DNA from: Molossus alvarezi
Taxonomy: Eukaryota > Chordata > Mammalia > Chiroptera > Molossidae
Assembly (NCBI GenBank): GCA_037176705.1
Contig: CM073885.1
Coordinates: 149,138,579-149,202,578 of the forward strand
Reading direction: 5' to 3'
DNA: 64,000 bases
The notes beneath the pieces are model-generated. The model had not been told where the DNA came from. It saw only the letters and a program-made list of their open reading frames with translations, and made no database searches. Shown here in pieces: positions 27,413 to 41,120 of the stretch. The translations under genes were made by a program, and so were the position numbers. Every line of letters begins with the position of its first letter. Position 1 is the first letter of the stretch.

Positions 27413-29371
27413 TTATTCAGTCTTTCCATTGATTCCGTCTTGGCCATACGTTGGTTCACTGTTCTGAGTAAGAATCATGTGAAACCAACTGCTACAGCAG
27501 AAACCAAGCTTTTTCCAAGGATCGCCTTCAAAAATGGGCTTCAATACGATCCAATCTTTGAAACCATGAACAACGCAGAACACAAAAAGGGATAACTTTT
27601 GATTCTACACATAAGTGTGCTCTGTCCTAGTTGTTCTTTCCATGATATGACTGGATCTCCCTATAAAACGAGGAGAATGAATGTTAAAGTGTTCATGTTA
27701 CTCAAGATCTGTGCATTAACTGAACCCAAATGGAAATATTCCTTCATTCCAACAGTTGTTTGACTAGAACATGTGTGTTCACACTTTCCCTGCAAAGGTA
27801 CTTAACTTCCCAGGGAAAAACATGCCACTGAGTGAATGTGGCCCCTGGCTCTCACAGAGTTTTGCCAAGAATTCAGTATATCCAAGACTGCACCAGCAAG
27901 TCTTGTGTCTCTTTGTCTGGAACAAAAGAAACTTACCCTGAGAAGTTTAAGTGTGATTACACCTTTACAAATGGACATTTCTTAAACACTTAACCAAAAC
28001 AACATATGCTTTGAGGATCCTCACGCTCTAGGCTTCATGGAAGCGACTTTTGTGCCACTGAAGTGAAGAGTTCTAACACAATTCATTTGGAATAGGTTTG
28101 GTTTGTATACACTCTCCTACAAACAAAGTAGAGTGAAAAGTATGTCTAAGGACCTATCAAAAGACAGGTTGCCACATTTCCTTACATGAATACTTTCCAC
28201 AACTGTACTAAGAACACCTAATCTGAAAAACAGTACAACAGTGGTGGTTCCATTTCGTGTGAAGCGGGTATAGCCCTAGAATCTTTTTCTCAATATTTGG
28301 ATATTATTTGAAGAAGGTTGTCTATTGGAACACAGTTCTTTGAACAGAGAGCCACTAAACAGTCAATTGGACACTGCAACCGTAGTAAGGTTTCCATTCT
28401 GCTCTTGAACTGAATGTTATTATATTATTCTGCACAGAAAGAACACCAGTCATGAACACTTTTTACTATGCCAGTGTATTCCCATAGGTGCTTCGGAGAA
28501 ATAGTCTTGAAACAAGTGAATCCATGACCATTGTTCAAAGACTGACACTCCCTCTTTTAAATGGATCACTTTTTTGTTCTAATGGCTGGAATATGGGGAT
28601 TGAGTACTTGTCAGTTATCAAGAAATAGGCTGAATGTGTCACAGGGAATTAGAAACATCGGTTCAGGAGGTTCCATTCTTGAACAAGGTACAATTCCAGC
28701 ATTTCACAATGATGGAAAGCGAGTACTTTGAATTCTCTGGAGAAAACAGGTATCTACTCCTTATGTTTTTTGAGGAAATCGGTACAAACAGTGAAATGTA
28801 TGATGGATCCAAGAATGACACTGATTCATTCGGTAACAACTTTAAAGAATGTGTGTAGATCTGAATAGGCTATCGATTTCCATGAACTGAACATTGCCCT
28901 AACCAATGTGTTTGATTTCTGCAGCCCAGCCTTTGTTGGATATCAAGATGACTCATAGGCACTTCCAGGAAAACAACACATATGCAGGGCTAAAAGGTAG
29001 TATGTTGAAAGGCTGCCAAATCAACTAGTACAGGTTGACTGTCCTGGTCCCATAGGAAAGAAGGCAGACACCTGCATTTACTTACGACACTGTTTAACAC
29101 TCCAATGTAAAGTATGCCCTGCACACCGGGCATAGTTAGTGTGTAAGTAATTGAAATGGATAGCCAGGTCCACTGCACAAGTGCATTTTCTCTAGAACAC
29201 TCCTCTTGTCCTAATTCACAGAGGTGTTCAATGTGAAAAACCCTTGGTTTTGTCAGTGTCTTCCAATTCATGGATTTACTCCTTGCATGGAGACAACCAA
29301 TGTTTCAACTACATCACTTTAGATGTGTTCAGTCTCACTGCTTCAAGAATGCACATGTGTGACACCAGTAG
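27413..29371 (+). repeat. Satellite monomer 15 (type c, 1959 bp)
   Basis: One extra T at 27416-27417 (GTTATTCAG) makes this copy 1959 bp. Other type c marks: TTACCCTG near 27935, T at 28464, T at 28594 (AATATGGGG), T at 28860 (AGATCTGAA), A at 28886 and G at 29086 (TTACGACAC). Private G at 29041. CENP-B box at 28253. Confidence 0.95.
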
Positions 29372-31329
29372 TTATCAGTCTTTCCATTGATTCCGTCTTG
29401 GCCATACGTTGGTTCACTGTTCTGAGTAAGAATCATGTGAAACCAACTGCTACAGCAGAAACCAAGCTTTTTCCAAGGATCGCCTTCAAAAATGGGCTTC
29501 AATACGATCCAATCTTTGAAACCATGAACAACGCAGAACACAAAAAGGGATAACTTTTGATTCTACACATAAGTGTGCTCTGTCCTAGTTGTTCTTTCCA
29601 TGATATGACTGGATCTCCCTATAAAACGAGGAGAATGAATGTTAAAGTGTTCATGTTACTCAAGATCTGTGCATTAACTGAACCCAAATGGAAATATTCC
29701 TTCATTCCAACAGTTGTTTGACTAGAACATGTGTGTTCACACTTTCCCTGCAAAGGTACTTAACTTCCCAGGGATAAACATGCCACTGAGTGAATGTGGC
29801 CCCTGGCTCTCACAGAGTTTTGCCAAGAATTCAGTATATCCAAGACTGCACCAGCAAGTCTTGTGTCTCTTTGTCTGGAACAAAAGAAACTTACACTGAG
29901 AAGTTTAAGTGTGATTACACCTTTACAAATGGACATTTCTTAAACACTTAACCAAAACAACATATGCTTTGAGGATCCTCACGCTCTAGGCTTCATGGAA
30001 GCGACTTTTGTGCCACTGAAGTGAAGAGTTCTAACACAATTCATTTGGAATAGGTTTGGTTTGTATACACTCTCCTACAAACAAAGTAGAGTAAAAAGTA
30101 TGTCTAAGGACCTATCAAAAGACAGGTTGCCACATTCCCTTACATGAATACTTTCCACAACTGTACTAAGAACACCTAATCTGAAAAACAGTACAACAGT
30201 GGTGGTTCCATTTCGTGTGAAGCGGGTATAGCCCTAGAATCTTTTTCTCAATATTTGGATATTATTTGAAGAAGGTTGTCTATTGGAACACAGTTCTTTG
30301 AAAAGAGAGCCACTAAACAGTCAATTGGACACTGCAACCGTAGTAAGGTTTCCATTCTGCTCTTGAACTGAATGTTATTATATTATTCTGCACAGAAAGA
30401 ACACCAGTCATGAACACTTTTGACTATGCCAGTGTATTCCCATAGGTGCTTCGGAGAAATAGTCTTGAAACAAGTGAATCCATGACCATTGTTCAAAGAC
30501 TGACACTCCCTCTTTTAAATGGATCACTTTTTTGTTCTAATGGCTGGAATAAGGGGATTGAGTACTTGTCAGTTATCAAGAAATAGGCTGAATGTGTCAC
30601 AGGGAATTAGAAACATCGGTTCAGGAGGTTCCATTCTTGAACAAGGTACAATTCCAGCATTTCACAATGATGGAAAGCGAGTACTTTGAATTCTCTGGAG
30701 AAAACAGGTATCTACTCCTTATGTTTTTTGAGGAAATCGGTACAAACAGTGAAATGTATGATGGATCCAAGAATGACACTGATTCATTCGGTAACAACTT
30801 TAAAGAATGTGTGTAGAACTGAATAGGCTATCGATTTCCATGACCTGAACATTGCCCTAACCAATGTGTTTGATTTCCGCAGCCCAGCCTTTGTTGGATA
30901 TCAAGATGACTCATAGGCACTTCCAGGAAAACAACACATATGCAGGGCTAAAAGGTAGTATGTTGAAAGGCTGCCAAATCAACTAGTACAGGTTGCCTTT
31001 CCTGGTCCCATAGGAAAGAAGGCAGACACCTGCATTTACTTACAACACTGTTTAACACTCCAATGTAAAGTATGCCCTGCACACCGGGCATAGTTAGTGT
31101 GTAAGTAATTGAAATGGATAGCCAGGTCCACTGCACAAGTGCATTTTCTCTAGAACACTCCTCTTGTCCTAATTCACAGAGGTGTTCAATGTGAAAAACC
31201 CTTGGTTTTGTCAGTGTCTTCCAATTCATGGATTTACTCCTTGCATGGAGACAACCAATGTTTCAACTACATCACTTTAGATGTGTTCAGTCTCACTGCT
31301 TCAAGAATGCACATGTGTGACACCAGTAG
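29372..31329 (+). repeat. Satellite monomer 16 (type d)
   Basis: Type d marks: A at 30093 (AGTAAAAAGT), A at 30303 (TTGAAAAGAG) and C at 30996 (GTTGCCTTTCC). They recur in monomers 24 and 27. Private T near 29776 (GGGATAAAC) and C at 30878. CENP-B box at 30211. Confidence 0.95.
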
Positions 31330-33287
31330 TTATCAGTCTTTCCATTGATTCCGTCTTGGCCATACGTTGGTTCACTGTTCTGAGTAAGAATCATGTGAAA
31401 CCAACTGCTACAGCAGAAACCAAGCTTTTTCCAAGGATCGCCTTCAAAAATGGGCTTCAATACGATCCAATCTTTGAAACCATGAACAACGCAGAACACA
31501 AAAAGGGATAACTTTTGATTCTACACATAAGTGTGCTCTGTCCTAGTTGTTCTTTCCATGATATGACTGGATCTCCCTATAAAACGAGGAGAATGAATGT
31601 TAAAGTGTTCATGTTACTCAAGATCTGTGCATTAACTGAACCCAAATGGAAATATTCCTTCATTCCAACAGTTGTTTGACTAGAACATGTGTGTTCACAC
31701 TTTCCCTGCAAAGGTACTTAACTTCCCAGGGAAAAACATGCCACTGAGTGAATGTGGCCCCTGGCTCTCACAGGGTTTTGCCAAGAATTCAGTATATCCA
31801 AGACTGCACCAGCAAGTCTTGTGTCTCTTTGTCTGGAACAAAAGAAACTTACACTGAGAAGTTTAAGTGTGATTACACCTTTACAAATGGACATTTCTTA
31901 AACACTTAACCAAAACAACATATGCTTTGAGGATCCTCACGCTCTAGGCTTCATGGAAGCGACTTTTGTGCCACTGAAGTGAAGAGTTCTAACACAATTC
32001 ATTTGGAATAGGTTTGGTTTGTATACACTCTCCTACAAACAAAGTAGAGTGAAAAGTATGTCTAAGGACCTATCAAAAGACAGGTTGCCACATTTCCTTA
32101 CATGAATACTTTCCACAACTGTACTAAGAACACCTTATCTGAAAAACAGTACAACAGTGGTGGTTCCATTTCGTGTGAAGCGGGTATAGCCCTAGAATCT
32201 TTTTCTGAATATTTGGATATTATTTGAAGAAGGTTGTCTATTGGAACACAGTTCTTTGAACAGAGAGCCACTAAACAGTCAATTGGACACTGCAACCGTA
32301 GTAAGGTTTCCATTCTGCTCTTGAACTGACTGTTATTATATTATTCTGCACAGAAAGAACACCAGTCATGAACACTTTTGACTATGCCAGTGTATTCCCA
32401 TAGGTGCTTCGGAGAAATAGTCTTGAAACAAGTGAATCCATGACCATTGTTCAAAGACTGACACTCCCTCTTTTAAATGGATCACTTTTTTGTTCTAATG
32501 GCTGGAATAAGGGGATTGAGTACTTGTCAGTTATCAAGAAATAGGCTGAATGTGTCACAGGGAATTAGAAAGATCGGTTCAGGAGGTTCCATTCTTGAAC
32601 AAGGTACAATTCCAGCATTTCACAATGATGGAAAGCGAGTACTTTGAATTCTCTGGAGAAAACAGGTATCTACTCCTTATGTTTTTTGAGGAAATCGGTA
32701 CAAACAGTGAAATGTATGATGGATCCAAGAATGACACTGATTCATTCGGTAACAACTTTAAAGAATGTGTGTAGAACTGAATAGGCTATCGATTTCCATG
32801 ACCTGAACATTGCCCTAACCAATGTGTTTGATTTCTGCAGCCCAGCCTTTGTTGGATATCAAGATGACTCATAGGCACTTCCAGGAAAACAACACATATG
32901 CAGGGCTAAAAGGTAGTATGTTGAAAGGCTGCCAAATCAACTAGTACAGGTTGACTTTCCTGGTCCCATAGGAAAGAAGGCAGACACCTGCATTTACTTA
33001 CAACACTGTTTAACACTCCAATGTAAAGTATGCCCTGCACACCGGGCATAGTTAGTGTGTAAGTAATTGAAATGGATAGCCAGGTCCACTGCACAAGTGC
33101 ATTTTCTCTAGAACACTCCTCTTGTCCTAATTCACAGAGGTGTTCAATGTGAAAAACCCTTGGTTTTGTCAGTGTCTTCCAATTCATGGATTTACTCCTT
33201 GCATGGAGACAACCAATGTTTCAACTACATCACTTTAGATGTGTTCAGTCTCACTGCTTCAAGAATGCACATGTGTGACACCAGTAG
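31330..33287 (+). repeat. Satellite monomer 17 (type e)
   Basis: It has the type e marks G at 31774, T at 32136 and G at 32207, each exactly 9791 bp after its match in monomer 12. It lacks the private G of monomer 12. CENP-B box at 32169. Confidence 0.95.
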
Positions 33288-35245
33288 TTATCAGTCTTTC
33301 CATTGATTCCGTCTTGGCCATACGTTGGTTCACTGTTCTGAGTAAGAATCATGTGAAACCAACTGCTACAGCAGAAACCAAGCTTTTTCCAAGGATCGCC
33401 TTCAAAAATGGGCTTCAATACGATCCAATCTTTGAAACCATGAACAACGCAGAACACAAAAAGGGATAACTTTTGATTCTACACATAAGTGTGCTCTGTC
33501 CTAGTTGTTCTTTCCATGATATGACTGGATCTCCCTATAAAACGAGGAGAATGAATGTTAAAGTGTTCATGTTACTCAAGATCTGTGCATTAACTGAACC
33601 CAAATGGAAATATTCCTTCATTCCAACAGTTGTTTGACTAGAACATGTGTGTTCACACTTTCCCTGCAAAGGTACTTAACTTCCCAGGGAAAAACATGCC
33701 ACTGAGTGAATGTGGCCCCTGGCTCTCACAGAGTTTTGCCAAGAATTCAGTATATCCAAGACTGCACCAGCAAGTCTTGTGTCTCTTTGTCTGGAACAAA
33801 AGAAACTTACACTGAGAAGTTTAAGTGTGATTACACCTTTACAAATGGACATTTCTTAAACACTTAACCAAAACAACATATGCTTTGAGGATCCTCACGC
33901 TCTAGGCTTCATGGAAGCGACTTTTGTGCCACTGAAGTGAAGAGTTCTAACACAATTCATTTGGAATAGGTTTGGTTTGTATACACTCTCCTACAAACAA
34001 AGTAGAGTGAAAAGTATGTCTAAGGACCTATCAAAAGACAGGTTGCCACATTCCCTTACATGAATACTTTCCACAACTGTACTAAGAACACCTTATCTGA
34101 AAAACAGTACAACAGTGGTGGTTCCATTTCGTGTGAAGCGGGTATAGCCCTAGAATCTTTTTCTCAATATTTGGATATTATTTGAAGAAGGTTGTCTATT
34201 GGAACACAGTTCTTTGAACAGAGAGCCACTAAACAGTCAATTGGACACTGCAACCGTAGTAAGGTTTCCATTCTGCTCTTGAACTGACTGTTATTATATT
34301 ATTCTGCACAGAAAGAACACCAGTCATGAACACTTTTGACTATGCCAGTGTATTCCCATAGGTGCTTCGGAGAAATAGTCTTGAAACAAGTGAATCCATG
34401 ACCATTGTTCAAAGACTGACACTCCCTCTTTTAAATGGATCACTTTTTTGTTCTAATGGCTGGAATAAGGGGAATGAGTACTTGTCAGTTATCAAGAAAT
34501 AGGCTGAATGTGTCACAGGGAATTAGAAAGATCGGTTCAGGAGGTTCCATTCTTGAACAAGGTACAATTCCAGCATTTCACAATGATGGAAAGCGAGTAC
34601 TTTGAATTCTCTGGAGAAAACAGGTATCTACTCCTTATGTTTTTTGAGGAAATCGGTACAAACAGTGAAATGTATGATGGATCCAAGAATGACACTGATT
34701 CATTCGGTAACAACTTTAAAGAATGTGTGTAGATCTCAATAGGCTATCGATTTCCATGACCTGAACATTGCCCTAACCAATGTGTTTGATTTCTGCAGCC
34801 CAGCCTTTGTTGGATATCAAGATGACTCATAGGCACTTCCAGGAAAACAACATATATGCAGGGCTAAAAGGTAGTATGTTGAAAGGCTGCCAAATCAACT
34901 AGTACAGGCTGACTTTCCTGGTCCCATAGGAAAGAAGGCAGACACCTGCATTTACTTACAACACTGTTTAACACTCCAATGTAAAGTATGCCCTGCACAC
35001 CGGGCATAGTTAGTGTGTAAGTAATTGAAATGGATAGCCAGGTCCACTGCACAAGTGCATTTTCTCTAGAACACTCCTCTTGTCCTAATTCACAGAAGTG
35101 TTCAATGTGAAAAACCCTTGGTTTTGTCAGTGTCTTCCAATTCATGGATTTACTCCTTGCATGGAGACAACCAATGTTTCAACTACATCACTTTAGATGT
35201 GTTCAGTCTCACTGCTTCAAGAATGCACATGTGTGACACCAGTAG
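33288..35245 (+). repeat. Satellite monomer 18 (type a)
   Basis: The full type a set is present, with C at 34909 lying 9791 bp after its match in monomer 13. It adds CACAGAAGTG near 35093, shared only with monomer 21. CENP-B box at 34127. Confidence 0.95.
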
Positions 35246-37203
35246 TTATCAGTCTTTCCATTGATTCCGTCTTGGCCATATGTTGGTTCACTGTTCTGAG
35301 TAAGAATCATGTGAAACCAACTGCTACAGCAGAAACCAAGCTTTTTCCAAGGATCGCCTTGAAAAATGGGCTTCAATACGATCCAATCTTTGAAACCATG
35401 AACAACGCAGAACACAAAAAGGGATAACTTTTGATTCTACACATAAGTGTGCTCTGTCCTAGTTGTTCTTTCCATGATATGACTGGATCTCCCTATAAAA
35501 CGAGGAGAATGAATGTTAAAGTGTTCATGTTACTCAAGATCTGTGCATTAACTGAACCCAAATGGAAATATTCCTTCATTCCAACAGTTGTTTGACTAGA
35601 ACATGTGTGTTCACACTTTCCCTGCAAAGGTACTTAACTTCCCAGGGAAAAACATGCCACTGAGTGAATGTGGCCCCTGGCTCTCACAGAGTTTTGCCAA
35701 GAATTCAGTATATCCAAGACTGCACCAGCAAGTCTTGTGTCTCTTTGTCTGGAACAAAAGAAACTTACACTGAGAAGTTTAAGTGTGATTACACCTTTAC
35801 AAATGGACATTTCTTAAACACTTAACCAAAACAACATATGCTTTGAGGATCCTCACGCTCTAGGCTTCATGGAAGCGACTTTTGTGCCACTGAAGTGAAG
35901 AGTTCTAACACAATTCATTTGGAATAGGTTTGGTTTGTATACACTCTCCTACAAACAAAGTAGAGTGAAAAGTATGTCTAAGGACCTATCAAAAGACAGG
36001 TTGCCACATTTCCTTACATGAATACTTTCCACAACTGTACTAAGAACACCTAATCTGAAAAACAGTACAACAGTGGTGGTTCCATTTCGTGTGAAGCGGG
36101 TATAGCCCTAGAATCTTTTTCTCAATAGTTGGATATTATTTGAAGAAGGTTGTCTATTGGAACACAGTTCTTTGAACAGAGAGCCACTAAACAGTCAATT
36201 GGACACTGCAACCGTAGTAAGGTTTCCATTCTGCTCTTGAACTGAATGTTATTATATTATTCTGCACAGAAAGAACACCAGTCATGAACACTTTTGACTA
36301 TGCCAGTGTATTCCCATAGGTGCTTCGGAGAAATAGTCTTGAAACAAGTGAATCCATGACCATTGTTCAAAGACTGACACTCCCTCTTTTAAATGGATCA
36401 CTTTTTTGTTCTAATGGCTGGAATAAGGGGATTGAGTACTTGTCAGTTATCAAGAAATAGGCTGAATGTGTCACAGGGAATTAGAAAGATCGGTTCAGGA
36501 GGTTCCATTCTTGAACAAGGTACAATTCCAGCATTTCACAATGATGGAAAGCGAGTACTTTGAATTCTCTGGAGAAAACAGGTATCTACTCCTTATGTTT
36601 TTTGAGGAAATCGGTACAAACAGTGAAATGTATGATGGATCCAAGAATGACACTGATTCATTCGGTAACAACTTTAAAGAATGTGTGTAGAACTGAATAG
36701 GCTATCGATTTCCATGACCTGAACATTGCCCTAACCAATGTGTTTGATTTCTGCAGCCCAGCCTTTGTTGGATATCAAGATGACTCATAGGCACTTCCAG
36801 GAAAACAATACATATGCAGGGCTAAAAGGTAGTATGTTGAAAGGCTGCCAAATCAACTAGTACAGGTTGACTTTCCTGGTCCCATAGGAAAGAAGGCAGA
36901 CACCTGCATTTACTTACAACACTGTTTAACACTCCAATGTAAAGTATGCCCTGCACACCGGGCATAGTTAGTGTGTACGTAATTGAAATGGATAGCCAGG
37001 TCCACTGCACAAGTGCATTTTCTCTAGAACACTCCTCTTGTCCTAATTCACAGAGGTGTTCAATGTGAAAAACCCTTGGTTTTGTCAGTGTCTTCCAATT
37101 CATGGATTTACTCCTTGCATGGAGACAACCAATGTTTCAACTACATCACTTTAGATGTGTTCAGTCTCACTGCTTCAAGAATGCACATGTGTGACACCAG
37201 TAG
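35246..37203 (+). repeat. Satellite monomer 19 (type b)
   Basis: Type b marks T at 35281, G at 35361 and G at 36128, plus AACAATACAT and GTGTACGTAA. It has the common G in AGAAAGATC near 36488, unlike monomer 14. CENP-B box at 36085. Confidence 0.95.
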
Positions 37204-39162
37204 TTATTCAGTCTTTCCATTGATTCCGTCTTGGCCATACGTTGGTTCACTGTTCTGAGTAAGAATCATGTGAAACCAACTGCTACAGCAGAAACCAAGC
37301 TTTTTCCAAGGATCGCCTTCAAAAATGGGCTTCAATACGATCCAATCTTTGAAACCATGAACAACGCAGAACACAAAAAGGGATAACTTTTGATTCTACA
37401 CATAAGTGTGCTCTGTCCTAGTTGTTCTTTCCATGATATGACTGGATCTCCCTATAAAACGAGGAGAATGAATGTTAAAGTGTTCATGTTACTCAAGATC
37501 TGTGCATTAACTGAACCCAAATGGAAATATTCCTTCATTCCAACAGTTGTTTGACTAGAACATGTGTGTTCACACTTTCCCTGCAAAGGTACTTAACTTC
37601 CCAGGGAAAAACATGCCACTGAGTGAATGTGGCCCCTGGCTCTCACAGAGTTTTGCCAAGAATTCAGTATATCCAAGACTGCACCAGCAAGTCTTGTGTC
37701 TCTTTGTCTGGAACAAAAGAAACTTACCCTGAGAAGTTTAAGTGTGATTACACCTTTACAAATGGACATTTCTTAAACACTTAACCAAAACAACATATGC
37801 TTTGAGGATCCTCACGCTCTAGGCTTCATGGAAGCGACTTTTGTGCCACTGAAGTGAAGAGTTCTAACACAATTCATTTGGAATAGGTTTGGTTTGTATA
37901 CACTCTCCTACAAACAAAGTAGAGTGAAAAGTATGTCTAAGGACCTATCAAAAGACAGGTTGCCACATTTCCTTACATGAATACTTTCCACAACTGTACT
38001 AAGAACACCTAATCTGAAAAACAGTACAACAGTGGTGGTTCCATTTCGTGTGAAGCGGGTATAGCCCTAGAATCTTTTTCTCAATATTTGGATATTATTT
38101 GAAGAAGGTTGTCTATTGGAACACAGTTCTTTGAACAGAGAGCCACTAAACAGTCAATTGGACACTGCAACCGTAGTAAGGTTTCCATTCTGCTCTTGAA
38201 CTGAATGTTATTATATTATTCTGCACAGAAAGAACACCAGTCATGAACACTTTTTACTATGCCAGTGTATTCCCATAGGTGCTTCGGAGAAATAGTCTTG
38301 AAACAAGTGAATCCATGACCATTGTTCAAAGACTGACACTCCCTCTTTTAAATGGATCACTTTTTTGTTCTAATGGCTGGAATATGGGGATTGAGTACTT
38401 GTCAGTTATCAAGAAATAGGCTGAATGTGTCACAGGGAATTAGAAACATCGGTTCAGGAGGTTCCATTCTTGAACAAGGTACAATTCCAGCATTTCACAA
38501 TGATGGAAAGCGAGTACTTTGAATTCTCTGGAGAAAACAGGTATCTACTCCTTATGTTTTTTGAGGAAATCGGTACAAACAGTGAAATGTATGATGGATC
38601 CAAGAATGACACTGATTCATTCGGTAACAACTTTAAAGAATGTGTGTAGAACTGAATAGGCTATCGATTTCCATGACCTGAACATTGCCCTAACCAATGT
38701 GTTTGATTTCTGCAGCCCAGCCTTTGTTGGATATCAAGATGACTCATAGGCACTTCCAGGAAAACAACACATATGCAGGGCTAAAAGGTAGTATGTTGAA
38801 AGGCTGCCAAATCAACTAGTACAGGTTGCCTTTCCTGGTCCCATAGGAAAGAAGGCAGACACCTGCATTTACTTACAACACTGTTTAACACTCCAATGTA
38901 AAGTATGCCCTGCACACCGGGCATAGTTAGTGTGTAAGTAATTGAAATGGATAGCCAGGTCCACTGCACAAGTGCATTTTCTCTAGAACACTCCTCTTGT
39001 CCTAATTCACAGAGGTGTTCAATGTGAAAAACCCTTGGTTTTGTCAGTGTCTTCCAATTCATGGATTTACTCCTTGCATGGAGACAACCAATGTTTCAAC
39101 TACATCACTTTAGATGTGTTCAGTCTCACTGCTTCAAGAATGCACATGTGTGACACCAGTAG
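37204..39162 (+). repeat. Satellite monomer 20 (type c/d hybrid, 1959 bp)
   Basis: The first part is type c: extra T at 37207-37208, TTACCCTG, CTTTTTACTATG near 38251 and AATATGGGG near 38382. From about 38648 it is type d: AGAACTGAA, CATGACCTGA and GTTGCCTTTCC near 38825. The switch falls between about 38386 and 38651. CENP-B box at 38044. Confidence 0.93.
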
Positions 39163-41120
39163 TTATCAGTCTTTCCATTGATTCCGTCTTGGCCATACGT
39201 TGGTTCACTGTTCTGAGTAAGAATCATGTGAAACCAACTGCTACAGCAGAAACCAAGCTTTTTCCAAGGATCGCCTTCAAAAATGGGCTTCAATACGATC
39301 CAATCTTTGAAACCATGAACAACGCAGAACACAAAAAGGGATAACTTTTGATTCTACACATAAGTGTGCTCTGTCCTAGTTGTTCTTTCCATGATATGAC
39401 TGGATCTCCCTATAAAACGAGGAGAATGAATGTTAAAGTGTTCATGTTACTCAAGATCTGTGCATTAACTGAACCCAAATGGAAATATTCCTTCATTCCA
39501 ACAGTTGTTTGACTAGAACATGTGTGTTCACACTTTCCCTGCAAAGGTACTTAACTTCCCAGGGAAAAACATGCCACTGAGTGAATGTGGCCCCTGGCTC
39601 TCACAGAGTTTTGCCAAGAATTCAGTATATCCAAGACTGCACCAGCAAGTCTTGTGTCTCTTTGTCTGGAACAAAAGAAACTTACACTGAGAAGTTTAAG
39701 TGTGATTACACCTTTACAAATGGACATTTCTTAAACACTTAACCAAAACAACATATGCTTTGAGGATCCTCACGCTCTAGGCTTCATGGAAGCGACTTTT
39801 GTGCCACTGAAGTGAAGAGTTCTAACACAATTCATTTGGAATAGGTTTGGTTTGTATACACTCTCCTACAAACAAAGTAGAGTGAAAAGTATGTCTAAGG
39901 ACCTATCAAAAGACAGGTTGCCACATTCCCTTACATGAATACTTTCCACAACTGTACTAAGAACACCTTATCTGAAAAACAGTACAACAGTGGTGGTTCC
40001 ATTTCGTGTGAAGCGGGTATAGCCCTAGAATCTTTTTCTCAATATTTGGATATTATTTGAAGAAGGTTGTCTATTGGAACACAGTTCTTTGAACAGAGAG
40101 CCACTAAACAGTCAATTGGACACTGCAACCGTAGTAAGGTTTCCATTCTGCTCTTGAACTGACTGTTATTATATTATTCTGCACAGAAAGAACACCAGTC
40201 ATGAACACTTTTGACTATGCCAGTGTATTCCCATAGGTGCTTCGGAGAAATAGTCTTGAAACAAGTGAATCCATGACCATTGTTCAAAGACTGACACTCC
40301 CTCTTTTAAATGGATCACTTTTTTGTTCTAATGGCTGGAATAAGGGGAATGAGTACTTGTCAGTTATCAAGAAATAGGCTGAATGTGTCACAGGGAATTA
40401 GAAAGATCGGTTCAGGAGGTTCCATTCTTGAACAAGGTACAATTCCAGCATTTCACAATGATGGAAAGCGAGTACTTTGAATTCTCTGGAGAAAACAGGT
40501 ATCTACTCCTTATGTTTTTTGAGGAAATCGGTACAAACAGTGAAATGTATGATGGATCCAAGAATGACACTGATTCATTCGGTAACAACTTTAAAGAATG
40601 TGTGTAGATCTCAATAGGCTATCGATTTCCATGACCTGAACATTGCCCTAACCAATGTGTTTGATTTCTGCAGCCCAGCCTTTGTTGGATATCAAGATGA
40701 CTCATAGGCACTTCCAGGAAAACAACATATATGCAGGGCTAAAAGGTAGTATGTTGAAAGGCTGCCAAATCAACTAGTACAGGCTGACTTTCCTGGTCCC
40801 ATAGGAAAGAAGGCAGACACCTGCATTTACTTACAACACTGTTTAACACTCCAATGTAAAGTATGCCCTGCACACCGGGCATAGTTAGTGTGTAAGTAAT
40901 TGAAATGGATAGCCAGGTCCACTGCACAAGTGCATTTTCTCTAGAACACTCCTCTTGTCCTAATTCACAGAAGTGTTCAATGTGAAAAACCCTTGGTTTT
41001 GTCAGTGTCTTCCAATTCATGGATTTACTCCTTGCATGGAGACAACCAATGTTTCAACTACATCACTTTAGATGTGTTCAGTCTCACTGCTTCAAGAATG
41101 CACATGTGTGACACCAGTAG
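39163..41120 (+). repeat. Satellite monomer 21 (type a)
   Basis: Full type a set, with CACAGAAGTG near 40968 as in monomer 18. This indicates it descends from an 18-like copy rather than from monomer 13. CENP-B box at 40002. Confidence 0.95.
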
